Shown here in pieces: positions 25,441-35,800 of a stretch of 64,000 nucleotides of DNA. The notes under the pieces were generated by a model. The model made no database searches. It was given only the letters and a program-made list of their open reading frames with translations, and had not been told where the DNA came from. Location: positions 90,155,556-90,219,555 of the forward strand of contig CM049310.1 of assembly GCA_026874595.1 (NCBI GenBank). Reading direction: 5' to 3'. The translations under genes and the position numbers were made by a program. Within the stretch, counting starts at the first letter, position 1. The number at the start of each line of letters is the position of its first letter. The DNA comes from Sipunculus nudus (Eukaryota; Annelida; Sipuncula; Golfingiida; Sipunculidae).

Positions 25441-26100
25441 GATCTTTTTTTTATAAACGAGGACTTGACTCCCACAAGTCTCGCAATGTTTTGATCTGCT
25501 TTGAATATGAAAAAAAAGATGAACTGTATTAGTGATTGCTAGACGAACGTTGGTATTTTGTTGTGCGAGACCGATAGACCTAAGTCCACAGGTCCTCCAC
25601 TCAGCGGTCTTTTACCACTTAAATGGAACAAGTGAAAAACGACCCTCTAAGACTGTTCTCTCATGTCATCAGTCCCCAGTTGACGTCTACACCAAAAAAT
25701 GCGAAGGAAGATACATGATATGATTCGGGTATGGTTTAAAAAAAACTAATCACGATGTCATGTTTTATAAATACAGGAAAGAACATAACTTATTTTTAAT
25801 TGTCATTCCTTCTCCTTTTCTAAAAAAAGATGACCCAAATCAAATACCATAGCGAAGCATTTTTGGGAAAATATAATGATATTCGAAAATAAAGGGTCCT
25901 ATTTTTCTAACTCTGACAGTTTTCAGTAAGTTTTTTTTCATCAGTTAGGTTTAAATAAGTACCACAAGATTTTATTAAAATCCTCGCAATATCTTGCAAA
26001 ATATCTCGTTTAACGATATATTTCGAGATACCACTGGGTTATACCCTAAAGGGCCAGTCTGCAAGAGTCGTCTAGAAACGATATCTTATGCCCATTAATA
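25140..26100. other. Anonymous DNA with a (TC)n microsatellite
   Basis: No gene recognised. A (TC)n tract of about 22 units lies at 25395-25439. Confidence 0.5.
25395..25439. repeat. (TC)n microsatellite
   Basis: Pure CT dinucleotide run. Confidence 0.9.
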
Positions 26101-27945
26101 TCTCGATTTTTTCGGTTTTGGATTTTAGGCGCTAGGGGGCGCTGCACTAATAACACCCCAACATATCATTTTTTACCATATCTTAAATACTATAAACTTC
26201 ACTATATAAACTGAAGCTCATGTTGTTCGTCTTAACTTTCTACATAAGATTATTATTCATTTGTTATGTAAGATGTGTCACATTGTCAGTTTGTCTGTCT
26301 ATTTGTCATTTGTCCTCAATTTTGCCTTCTTGCGTCTTACATATAGCATTCTATAGACCACCGTTTAGCACTAATGGCATTGTCACTTACATATTTTATA
26401 TATCGGAACTTATTCTTGAAGGCGTATGACAGTGTGTTTTATTTAAATAAGTCGACGTTAAGGACATTGAAAAACCTCGAAATCAAAGATTCCGGCAAGC
26501 ATGTTGGCCAGTCCCGTATGTTTGTCTGTTTGTCAGTGATCTACAGGCCACTTTTTCTTCAAAGTCAAAAGTCCTGGAAGCCTATGTTTTGGTCAACAAA
26601 GGTTATAAAAAAAAGTCGAAACGTTATTTTCACCATAATTTTGTCAATATTAATCCTAGGTTCACAAATCTAGGCTAATTTTCTTCCTATGTACCTTCTG
26701 CATAATATGGTCCAGTCATTCTTTTCAAATTTTGTCGGTTTTTAGTATGCCTGTATGTCAGTTAGTTGTACTCAATAACGCTTTCTTGCTTATTCTTGTG
26801 TCTTACATATAACATTTAACAGGCCACAGTTTTGCAGGAATCCTTTTGAAACTGGTAAATCGTATGTCATACACATATATCTGGAAGGTGCATAATTGTT
26901 CATTTATGGGACATGGTTGCTAGGGGGCGCTGCACTTGAAACAATTCTCCCCCACATATCATTGTTTGACCTTATCTCCGAGACTAAACACCTCAATTAC
27001 ATAAACTATAGCTTAATTTCTTCCTCTAGTTCTTCTCCATAACTTTTTCAAGTCATCTGGTCTCAGCTTTTTGTCAAATTCAAAACACTTCAAAATGTTA
27101 TTTTCCATATACCTTTGTCAGTTCTGGTCCTATCTTTACAAACTTTGGCTAATTTTGTTCACCTTCGTCTTCTGCATAACTAAGAGTAGTCTACATGTAT
27201 GACATGTTCTGTTCACTGTCTTCCAACGATGGGTCACAATTTTCGACAAGCGCTTGACCTCTGGCCGTCTTTTTTCTGTGTGTATTGTTTGCCGGAAATC
27301 TTTGATATCGGCAACCATGTTGAGCATCTTAGGCTATTTTTTTCCTCTGTGCCTTCTTCATCAACTCTTCTGGTCATTTTGTCTTGATCTCGTGTCACTC
27401 TGTAGGTTTGTCTGTCTGTTTGTCAGTTGTCGTCAATTTCGCTTGCTTCCTGGTTCTTGCGTCTTATGTATAGCATACAACACGTCACAGTTTTGCAGGA
27501 ATCATTTTGGAACTGGTACATCATCTGCTTAGACCCATATCTCAAAAGTGATTTTTTTTTCACTTTCCGGATATACACGGTAGGTTGCACTGCAGTCAAA
27601 CCTTCTCAACATATCATTTTATGGCCATATCTCTAACACTCATTTACAACATCTATAGCTTATTTTCTTCCACTGAATATTCTCCATAGCCTTTTTAAGT
27701 TTTCTGATGTCAGTCTCTTGTCACTTTCTCAGCATGTGTATCTGTTTCTCAGTTGTCCTTTTATTCGTCTGATGGCTGGTTCTTGCGTCTCACATTTAGC
27801 ATTCTACAGGCCACAGATTTGGTGGAATCCTCTTGAAACTGGTGCAACTTATGTTTTAAAGCATTATCTCGAGAAAAAAATTTCATATTCCAGATATGGC
27901 AGCCGGGTGGGTGGGTGGGGGTCATATCTCCAAAACTATAAACTA
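26100..27945 (+). repeat. Degenerate long-unit tandem repeat
   Basis: Two marker blocks recur in order. One is 'ttgcgtcttacatatagcatt' with 'aggccacagttttgcagga' (near 26330, 26800, 27460 and 27785). The other is 'ctagggggcgctgcact' with 'acatatcatt' and 'ataaactat' (near 26130, 26920 and 27590). Units vary from about 330 to 660 bp. Short ORFs in this interval share the same repeated peptides and are not genes. Confidence 0.6.
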
Positions 27946-30900
27946 TAACTAATTCACCAGGGTGTCATATTTTGATGTCATCCTGCCTTAAAAACACTGT
28001 TAGCTAATGGTTTTAAATTCTCCGTGGTGTCACATTTTAACGTCATTCTGTCTAATTTCTCTGAGCCCTCTGTCTTGTAACATACATGGGCTCATTCAAT
28101 GCTGTCAATTAGAGATCGCAGTTGTGAGACCGCAGTGTCACAATTTGATGTCATCCTTAGAAATCACGTTGAACTCACTGTTTTTACTGTACTGAATTCA
28201 TTCCATCCAATCTCTGTGACAGAGATCATGGCTGTGAATTCACCGCGGTAGGACATTTTTGTCGTCATTCTGTGATATCACTGTAACTAACTGTTGTGTA
28301 ATGTACATAAGCTCACTGCCTTGCTATCCTTGTGAGCTCGTGGTTGTGAATTATCGTGGTCAGATTTTATTTACATCCTGTGACATTATTGTGAACTCAC
28401 TCTTGTACAACAGACATGAACTAATGCCCTGAAATCACTATGGATTCCTATGCTATCACTATGAGCTCCGATGCTATCACTCTCAGCCGACGGTTGTGAA
28501 ATAACCGCCGTTTTATATTTTTCTCCACATCCTGTGACATGACTGTGAGGTCACTGTTGTGCAACAGACCCAAAAGCATGCTAATTTATAACTAGAAGCT
28601 AACGTTGCTGAATGCACCGCCGTGTCATATTTGACGCTCACATGTGATGCCACTGTGAACTTGCTGTTCTGTATCAAACATGTGCTCACTGCTATGCTAT
28701 AACCGTGGGCTCACGTTCGTAAATTCATTGTGGTGTCACATTTTGTTGCCATGCTGAGAAATCCGTGAACTAACTGTTGTGTACCAGACATGAACTCATG
28801 CCATGCTACCACCCAGAGTACTGATGCTATCACTATGAGCTCCGATGTTATAACAGTGGGCCGACGGTTGTAAATACACCGGGGTGTCACATTTTGATGT
28901 CATCCGGTGTCTATGGTCTACATAGGCAAACACTGATTGGTTAGCCGTAAGTTCGGGTAACTAAGATAGTGCAGATTCAATCCGCCATTAAGGCATAATT
29001 AAGGACCAGAGGTAACACTAGTCAGATCAGTCTACGACATCTTATGTATAATTTCAGCATGAATAAATTTATAATACATCGCTATTCGACTTGTGGTCCC
29101 GGCATATCTATTCGTAGAGAAGAAGGGCCGTTCAGATTTTTTAACAAGCGGATGAACACAAAACTAAACTCAAGAAAACAAGCCATGGAAGCACATGACA
29201 GCGTGACGATGGAAGCCTTCTTCGGAATAGAATCTCCAAATGATGCTGCAAGATGGTTTGAAATATTTGCTGCCTACAAGAGATTATCTCCTGATTCTAA
29301 GATAACGTACTCACCACGACTATCTGCTAGAGCATTTGAAAGGTACCAGACCCTGCGCCCCGATGTAAAATCAAACTTTGAGACACTCAAAGACCGTTTC
29401 TGTCAAAATACGGCCCCGATGTCAGAAACTGGTTGGAGAAACGGCGGGAGCTTTGGCAAGCAACACAGCGCGACCAAGAGGGTGTAATGGACACTGCGGA
29501 TCGAGTGCTAAGAGCAGCGCTCTAGCTTAGGCTTATCGAACAGGATCAGAGGGATATATTACTCGCAGGGTTAAGGCCATCCCTTTATTTTTCCGCAGCG
29601 TGATCAAGAAACAACTGACCAGATTTTTTGGTATGCCAACAGACTGGAATTACCAACCGTCCAACCCAGCTCTATTGATGAAAGGTTATTTGCCACCATA
29701 GACTTGCTCAAGGCTAGACTTGACGCGCTGTCAGAAGAAGTGAGAACAACCGCAACAGTACGAGCCGTGCGGAGTCAACCGGAGCAATACTGTGATATCA
29801 CGGATGTATTACAGACATGAACTCATGCCGCGGTATCACTCTAATCTCACGGTTTTGAATTCACCGCGGTATCACATATTGATGTCAACCCATGATTTCA
29901 TTGTGATCCTCCTCCTGTGCAACAAGCGTGAGGTCACTGTTCTGCTATTACTGTGTGCTGAAATTGGTGAATTTACCGCAGTGTAGTATTTTTGTTTTTA
30001 TCCTAGGAAATCACGCTGAACTCTCTTTTGTGTAACAGACAAGAACCCATGTCATTCTGTACCTGATAGCTTTTGAATTCACCGCGTTGTCACTTTTAAC
30101 GTCATCATATGATATCACTCTGACCTCACTGCTTCTTAACATATATGAGCTCACTGTTATGCTGTCACTGTGGTCTCACGGTGGTACATTCACCGCAGTG
30201 GCATATATTATGGCCATCCTGTTTCACTACTGTGAACTCGCTTTTGTGTCACGTACATTAGCTGACGGTTTTACAATCACTGTGAGCCATTGGTTATGAA
30301 CTTACCGCGGTGTGACATATATTGGCGTCATCTTGTGATATCATTGTGATATCACTGCTGTGTAACTGACATTACCTTATGCCGAGGAATCACTCTATAA
30401 TCTCACTGTTCTTAATTCACCGCGGTATCAAATTTTGACGTCAACCTGGGATATCTTGGTGATCTTTCTGCTGTGCAACACATGTAAGCTCACGGTTATG
30501 CCATCACTTTGTGATCACGGTAGTAAATTCATGGCGGTGTCACATTTTTGTTGTCATCCTGTGAAACCACTTTTAACTCACTGTTGTATATTATACAAGA
30601 GCTCACTGTTAGGCTTTCACTGTGGGATCTCGGATTTGAATTCACCGCGGTGTCACATTTTTCTCGACATCCTGTGTAATCACTGTAAAATCATTGTTCT
30701 GAAACAGACATAAACTCATGCTATGTTATATTTAGGAGCTCATGGGGGTGAATTCACCGCGATGACATATTTGACGTCCTCATGTAATATCACTGATTGT
30801 TTTGTATCATACATGAGCCCTCTGCCATGCTAACACTGTGGGCTTAAGTTTGTGAATGTCACATGTTGTCGACTTTCTGAGATAAATGCGAACTCACTGT

Positions 30901-31575
30901 TGTCTAACAGATATGAACTCATGCCATGCTATCACTGTGAGTATCGATGGTATAACTATGAGTTCGAATGCTATCAGACGGTTTTGAGTTGACCGCGGTT
31001 TCACATTTTGACATCATCATGTGAACTCATTGTGAACTCACTATTGTGTAACATAAATGAGCTCACTGCCAAACTATCACTGTGGGCTTACAGTGGTATT
31101 AATTAACCGCGGTTTCACATTTTGATGTCATCCTGTGATATTCCAATGTACCTCTGACCTAGTGTAACAGACTTGAACTCATGCCGTGAAATCACTGTAA
31201 GCTCATAGTTTTGAATTCACCTCGGTGTCATATTTTGACATCATTCGGAAATAAAACTGTAAGCTCACTGTTATATTACGGTAACATTCATGCGCTTATT
31301 CTATGTTATCAATAAGAGATCATGACTGTGATTTCACCGCATTTTTACAATTCGATGTCATCTTCAGAAATCACTTTGAACACCCTGCTTTTACCAGACA
31401 TTAAGACATGCCATCCTATCACTGTGAGCTCATGCTTTCGACGTCACCGCGTTGTCGGATTTTTTGTCGTCATCCTCTGACTTCACTGGGAAACTCACTG
31501 TTGTGTAACATGCCTGAGCTCACTGCAATGCTACCACTATGGACAAACTATTTTGAATTCACCGCTATTTCTCTG
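27945..31575 (+). repeat. Degenerate satellite, about 112-bp unit, carrying ACCGCGGT palindrome
   Basis: The consensus phrase 'gaattcaccgcggtgtcaca' followed by 'ttttgatgtcatcctgtga' and 'atcactgtgaactcactgtt' recurs about every 105-117 bp, for example near 29860, 30080, 30188, 30300, 30417, 30528, 30642, 30750, 30990, 31100, 31215, 31335, 31445 and 31558. Many units retain the 8-bp palindrome ACCGCGGT; others show GTGAGCTCAC. The array stops about 15 bp before the conserved block upstream of gene B. A retrotransposon fragment interrupts it at about 28905-29815. Confidence 0.8.
28905..29815 (+). mobile_element. LTR-retrotransposon gag relic inserted in the satellite
   Basis: An open stretch at 29044-29487 contains DAARWFEIFAAYKRLS, LSARAFERYQTL and KSNFETLKDRF, the layout of a Gypsy-type gag core ('..W...F..Y.....W....L...L...A...Y', then '.F..LK..F'). 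Homologous coding continues in other frames to about 29790 (GVMDTADRVLRAAL, DILLAGLRPSL, ERLFATIDLLKARLD) with at least three breaks. The satellite resumes immediately after it. No protease, RT or LTR is visible. It is a dead fragment. Confidence 0.6.
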
Positions 31576-31589
31576 TGAAGTTAAGGGCC

Positions 31590-32150
31590 CATCTGTAAAC
31601 AGAATTTTATTCTGATAAAGCCTACCTAAAATTTGTCACAAACCTATGGGTTTTTGTAAGTGTAAATGGAATTGGGTTTTTCAAGCGGTTTTGTAGAGAT
31701 ATTGTATAATTAGCGCCATTTCGGTCCTCTGACATTAGAGGGTCTACGACCAACGTGTTGTGTCCGAGTAATTTGACATAGATTACATTGACCATTACCT
31801 CTGCTGAAAAAGGGCGAAGGGGAATACCCCCCTCCCCAGTGTACTGATTCCTCCGACCTTAAAGCAACAGGTAGGTCTGCCCTGCCTTTTTTTGTCCAGA
31901 TGCATAGCCGCACACCCGAATGACAGGTTTAGTATTATAACTAGATGTAAGCTCCGACCTGCACCCCGGGCCCGCAACTGAGAGATAATGGGGAGGGTGG
32001 TTGTCATGTCACAAAGACTAAAAGTCTTCACAGTTGTAAATTGACAATGATTCTTTAACGCACCGACTAGAACACATAAAAATAATATTAGACAAATAAA
32101 AAAATGGCCTTTATGCAATGACGAGATCTTGTGTCCGTGTCACATATAAT
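31590..32150 (+). promoter_or_regulatory. Conserved upstream block of gene B (shared with predicted gene C)
   Basis: This block aligns with 63415-63994 almost end to end. Shared phrases include 'acagaattttattctga', 'agcggttttgtagagatatt', 'ccttaaagcaaca', 'aactgagagataatgggga' (one change) and 'gagatcttgtg.ccgtgtca'. It lies 460-1020 bp upstream of the gene B start codon. Preservation at two gene 5' flanks suggests promoter or 5' regulatory DNA, although recent duplication alone could explain it. No clear TATA box is seen. Confidence 0.6.
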
Positions 32151-32490
32151 AAACCTTGCACGTACCTACTGAACTGTGCGGCCGTGACCTGAGCTGTCAC
32201 GATATGTAGACCAGACAACACGAATTCTACATGGAAACTCATTATATGTCATATCATCATGCTTAATTGGCTATATGATATCATTTTGTTGAGGTGGCAT
32301 GAAGCATTTGTTTCAGTGACGGCGGCAAGTATCAGTGCGTGATTTCACCGCTTTTCAGGATTTCTTGAGACAGTTGACAGGAAAATTGCAAGAACTTACA
32401 TATTTTTTTTATTATCATAGAAAGGGTACAATCAACCTACTTGGTCATATATTAAGCCAAATAATGTGTTTTATCTATTATCGGCTGCAG

Positions 32491-32610
32491 TGATGCATCC
32501 AGTTATAGAATTGACATGGATCAGTCGGTGGTTATTTCGGATATAAAGCTAATAGAATTACCGGTTTATAATGCTATCCTATTTCAATCCCTTGAAGAGC
32601 TGAAGAAAAA
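32491..32610 (+). other. Candidate 5' untranslated sequence of gene B
   Basis: An acceptor-like 'tcggctgcag' ends at 32490. An in-frame TGA at 32593-32595, 18 nt before the ATG, closes the frame upstream. Either a spliced 5' UTR exon starts at 32491 or the transcript starts nearby; the sequence does not decide. Confidence 0.35.
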
Positions 32611-32811
32611 ATGGACGCAGAGGAATTCCGCAAAAGAGGCAAAGAGCTGGTGCATTTCGTTGCGGACTACCGGGAGAACATCAGGGATCGCCGAGTACTT
32701 CCGGAAGTTCAGCCGGGATACTTACGCGGAATGATCCCTGACCACGCCCCAGAAGGACCTGAGCGCTGGGAGGATCTGATGGCGGATATTGATAGGGTCA
32801 TCATGCCGGGG
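32611..32811 (+). CDS. Gene B exon 1
   Basis: 67 codons from ATG to GGG, donor gtacgt. It encodes the N-terminal helix segment ([20 protein letters not shown]) and the [20 protein letters not shown] motif, ending DRVIMPG. Confidence 0.93.
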
Positions 32812-35800
32812 GTACGTCCAAGTCAACAGTAATGATAAACACAACACCATAAACGCCGAACGTGCTTTTTACTCCACACATGTGATCATAGCATTTTTTT
32901 TCGGCAGGTCGCTTTCACCATCATTTCATAAAAATTATATGACGTTTTATTCAAATTTATACATCATTCATATCAAGAGTTTAGTAATTGTTTTTTACAA
33001 AAATAAATAATATACATTTTACAAAAATACATAATATATTTATAAATAATAATGTAATTATAAAAAAAGTGCAATTTGATAACCTTATTACACTTATAAT
33101 TATATGATCAATTACTGTATGTTTTTACTGTTACATGCAAGGAAAGGAAGTTGTGAGATAACCCCTTTTTATCTTTTGAATCCAGAAGCGCTGGGTTCAT
33201 CAGGGGTCATAATTATGTGATTCATCCTTAGTTAACCCATTACAAAATAGGTAAAATATTTTAGTGTAATATATTGGGGACCAGATATCTTTTGATGACC
33301 GAATAGTTAATCAGTTGTCTTTTATAGAAAACAGTGTTAAAATTGTCATATCAATATTTAAATTAAATACTAATATATAATAAAAATACATTCTAGTGTA
33401 TAAATCCCTTAAAAATAATACATATTTATATGTATTTTAACCGTATGTCTATGTTTGCACAACTTTTCTTCCTCCTGCTTTGATGATCACTAATTGACAG
33501 CACCCTCACTTTCACGTCTACTTCCCGGAACTACCGTCTTCTCCCGCCATGTGTGCGGACCTGTTCTCCGGCGCTGTCGGCTGTATCGGCTCCACCTGGG
33601 CATATTGCACTTCTTATCACTCTTCATTTTATTTTATTTTTTTTATCTTTTGCTTTTTATTCAACTACTCCTTTCTGTTTTCAGGTTTCTTATCCCATTC
33701 TTTAACACACTTGCGCACTGTATTTCTTCAAAGGATATAATTCAGCAACAATTAAATTTAGTTTTTAATTACCGGAATAGCAAACGAAAAACGCTTCACT
33801 AAAGTTACGGAGAGTTGTCGCCTTTGACTTAACTGGATTCAATTTCTTGTTTAATGCTGGGACCATATATACTAATTTGCCTAAAAGACATATGATGGGG
33901 TCTACACCCTAGGTCAGAAAATGACAAATGCAGTCTCCTCACTCCACTTTGACCTATCGGACATTCTACTTTATCATACGTGTGTTAATGGGATATTTCA
34001 CTTGAAGTAAAGGAGGGGTGTATATGTGCATGCACATGTAAGGCTACATCTATGGACTATCCTCCAATATATCATTCTAGATAAATTCTGAATCACATAA
34101 GTGACCCCCATAAATCATATTGACTATTTAAATGGAGTATTGAAGAGAACACTATATAAGCGTGTAATTTGTTTACAGCTACACAGGAGCTTAAAGCCTC
34201 TTAAAGCCTCATCAGGTAATTCAGATTTCATAGTAATGTAAGCCACAGTATGGGTGTTTTTTGAGGAAGGCGATTAATCCGTCCAGTTCTTAAACTATTA
34301 AACTACCTTTTCTGTATAATTAATACGTTTCTGACTTAAGCTGTGTTGCCTTGTGCGTTTATATGCGTATATGCGTAGATATCGTTTATATAATTATGTA
34401 ATATTTGTTTTTCCACGTATACGTCAGCATAAATGCGTATACGCGTGTATGCATGAAAATCGCCACAGGAGCAATTTTTATGCACATGTCTGCAAGAAAC
34501 CAGGCATTTTGAGTAAGTGACGTCACTTCAGCATTTTGTTTTTTTTTGTGAAAGGCCCCTTTGATCCACCGTACACATATAAACGTCTGCCAGATAACGC
34601 ATAAACGCATGGATGCATATACGCATAAAGATAGAACAAAGCTTTTTAAACTGTTATAGCGGCTCCGTGAGGGATGGGAATTTGTTGAGCAAGGTGGTCG
34701 ATTGAATATGTGCTGAAGTTTAATTACTTTGGTTCGCCTTACTTGCCGATAGATGGCTTCGTTGAATGAGTTCCAGTTATATTTGCGGGCTTTCCGACAT
34801 AAACAAGTGGATATAAACAAAATGAACAGCTTGTGTGCGGTGGCATTTTCGCATTCTGGTCTAATTCATATAATTGGTTCAAAAGAATATCTAACAGACG
34901 TAAGGTGTTAATAAGCCTCTTTTGTAAAACAACCTATATGCATGAAATAAAAAAAAAATACCTAAACAGTGAAAATTACAGTTCCTGGTCGACTATTAAT
35001 GATAATTCCTTCCGAAAATTGATCTCGTCTTATCCATCTCATGGTTGACTTAGATTTCATTTGGTGCAACTCAGAGGAATCCGATTATTTGTTCAGCCAA
35101 TTGTCCACATTTTTAAGTAAGTTTATTCATTAATTTCAATTTTGTTAGGCGTTATCCAAGTTTCTGATGTTTTTGAAAGTTGTGGGTGAATTTCATAGAC
35201 TTTGCCAGGTAGAGGGTGCCTGTAGGCATACCTGTTGGGCAAGTATGTATATAGATATATAGCTCTTAGGATCCCGCTGGTTTCGTCCTGTAAACATATT
35301 TACTTTATCTGTCTCTCTCATTTTTTTCATCTTTCTAGATTATCTCTACTCCTTCTGGATAACTTCAACTCTTTTCGGAAAACCTCAACTATTTCCGGAT
35401 GAACTTAGCTCTTTCCGCATAACCTCAAAACTTTAAGGATAACCTCAATCCTTCTTTAAGATAACCTCAACTTTTTCTGGATAACCGCATCCCTTTTTGG
35501 AACTCTTAAACTCTCTCTGGGTACCCATAACGCTTTCCAGATTATCTGAATGCTGTATTGATAAGCTTTACTCTCTCCATATAATCTGATCATTTTCAAT
35601 ATATCTGCTCTTTAACTTCTTTTTTCCGAAAAATGTTTCTGGATAATCGCAATTTTTTCCGGATAACCTCGAATCTTTACGAAAAACGTCATCGTTTTTG
35701 GATATTCCCAACTCTTGATAACCTTAAATCTTTCCGGAGAATTTCAACTCTTTCCGGAAAACCTCAATTCTTTTTCGGATATCCTCAAATCTGTTCGGAT

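Noticed and set aside
26220-27950. Several short plus-strand ORFs with similar Cys-rich peptides
   Set aside because: They derive from the long-unit tandem repeat; frames are not maintained between units.
32516-32734. 72-codon ORF overlapping exon 1
   Set aside because: Out of frame with the AADC N-terminus, which is clearly the real reading.
33494-33802. 102-codon ORF over the dead exon
   Set aside because: It is in a different frame from the exon 2 homology and ends in a low-complexity tract.
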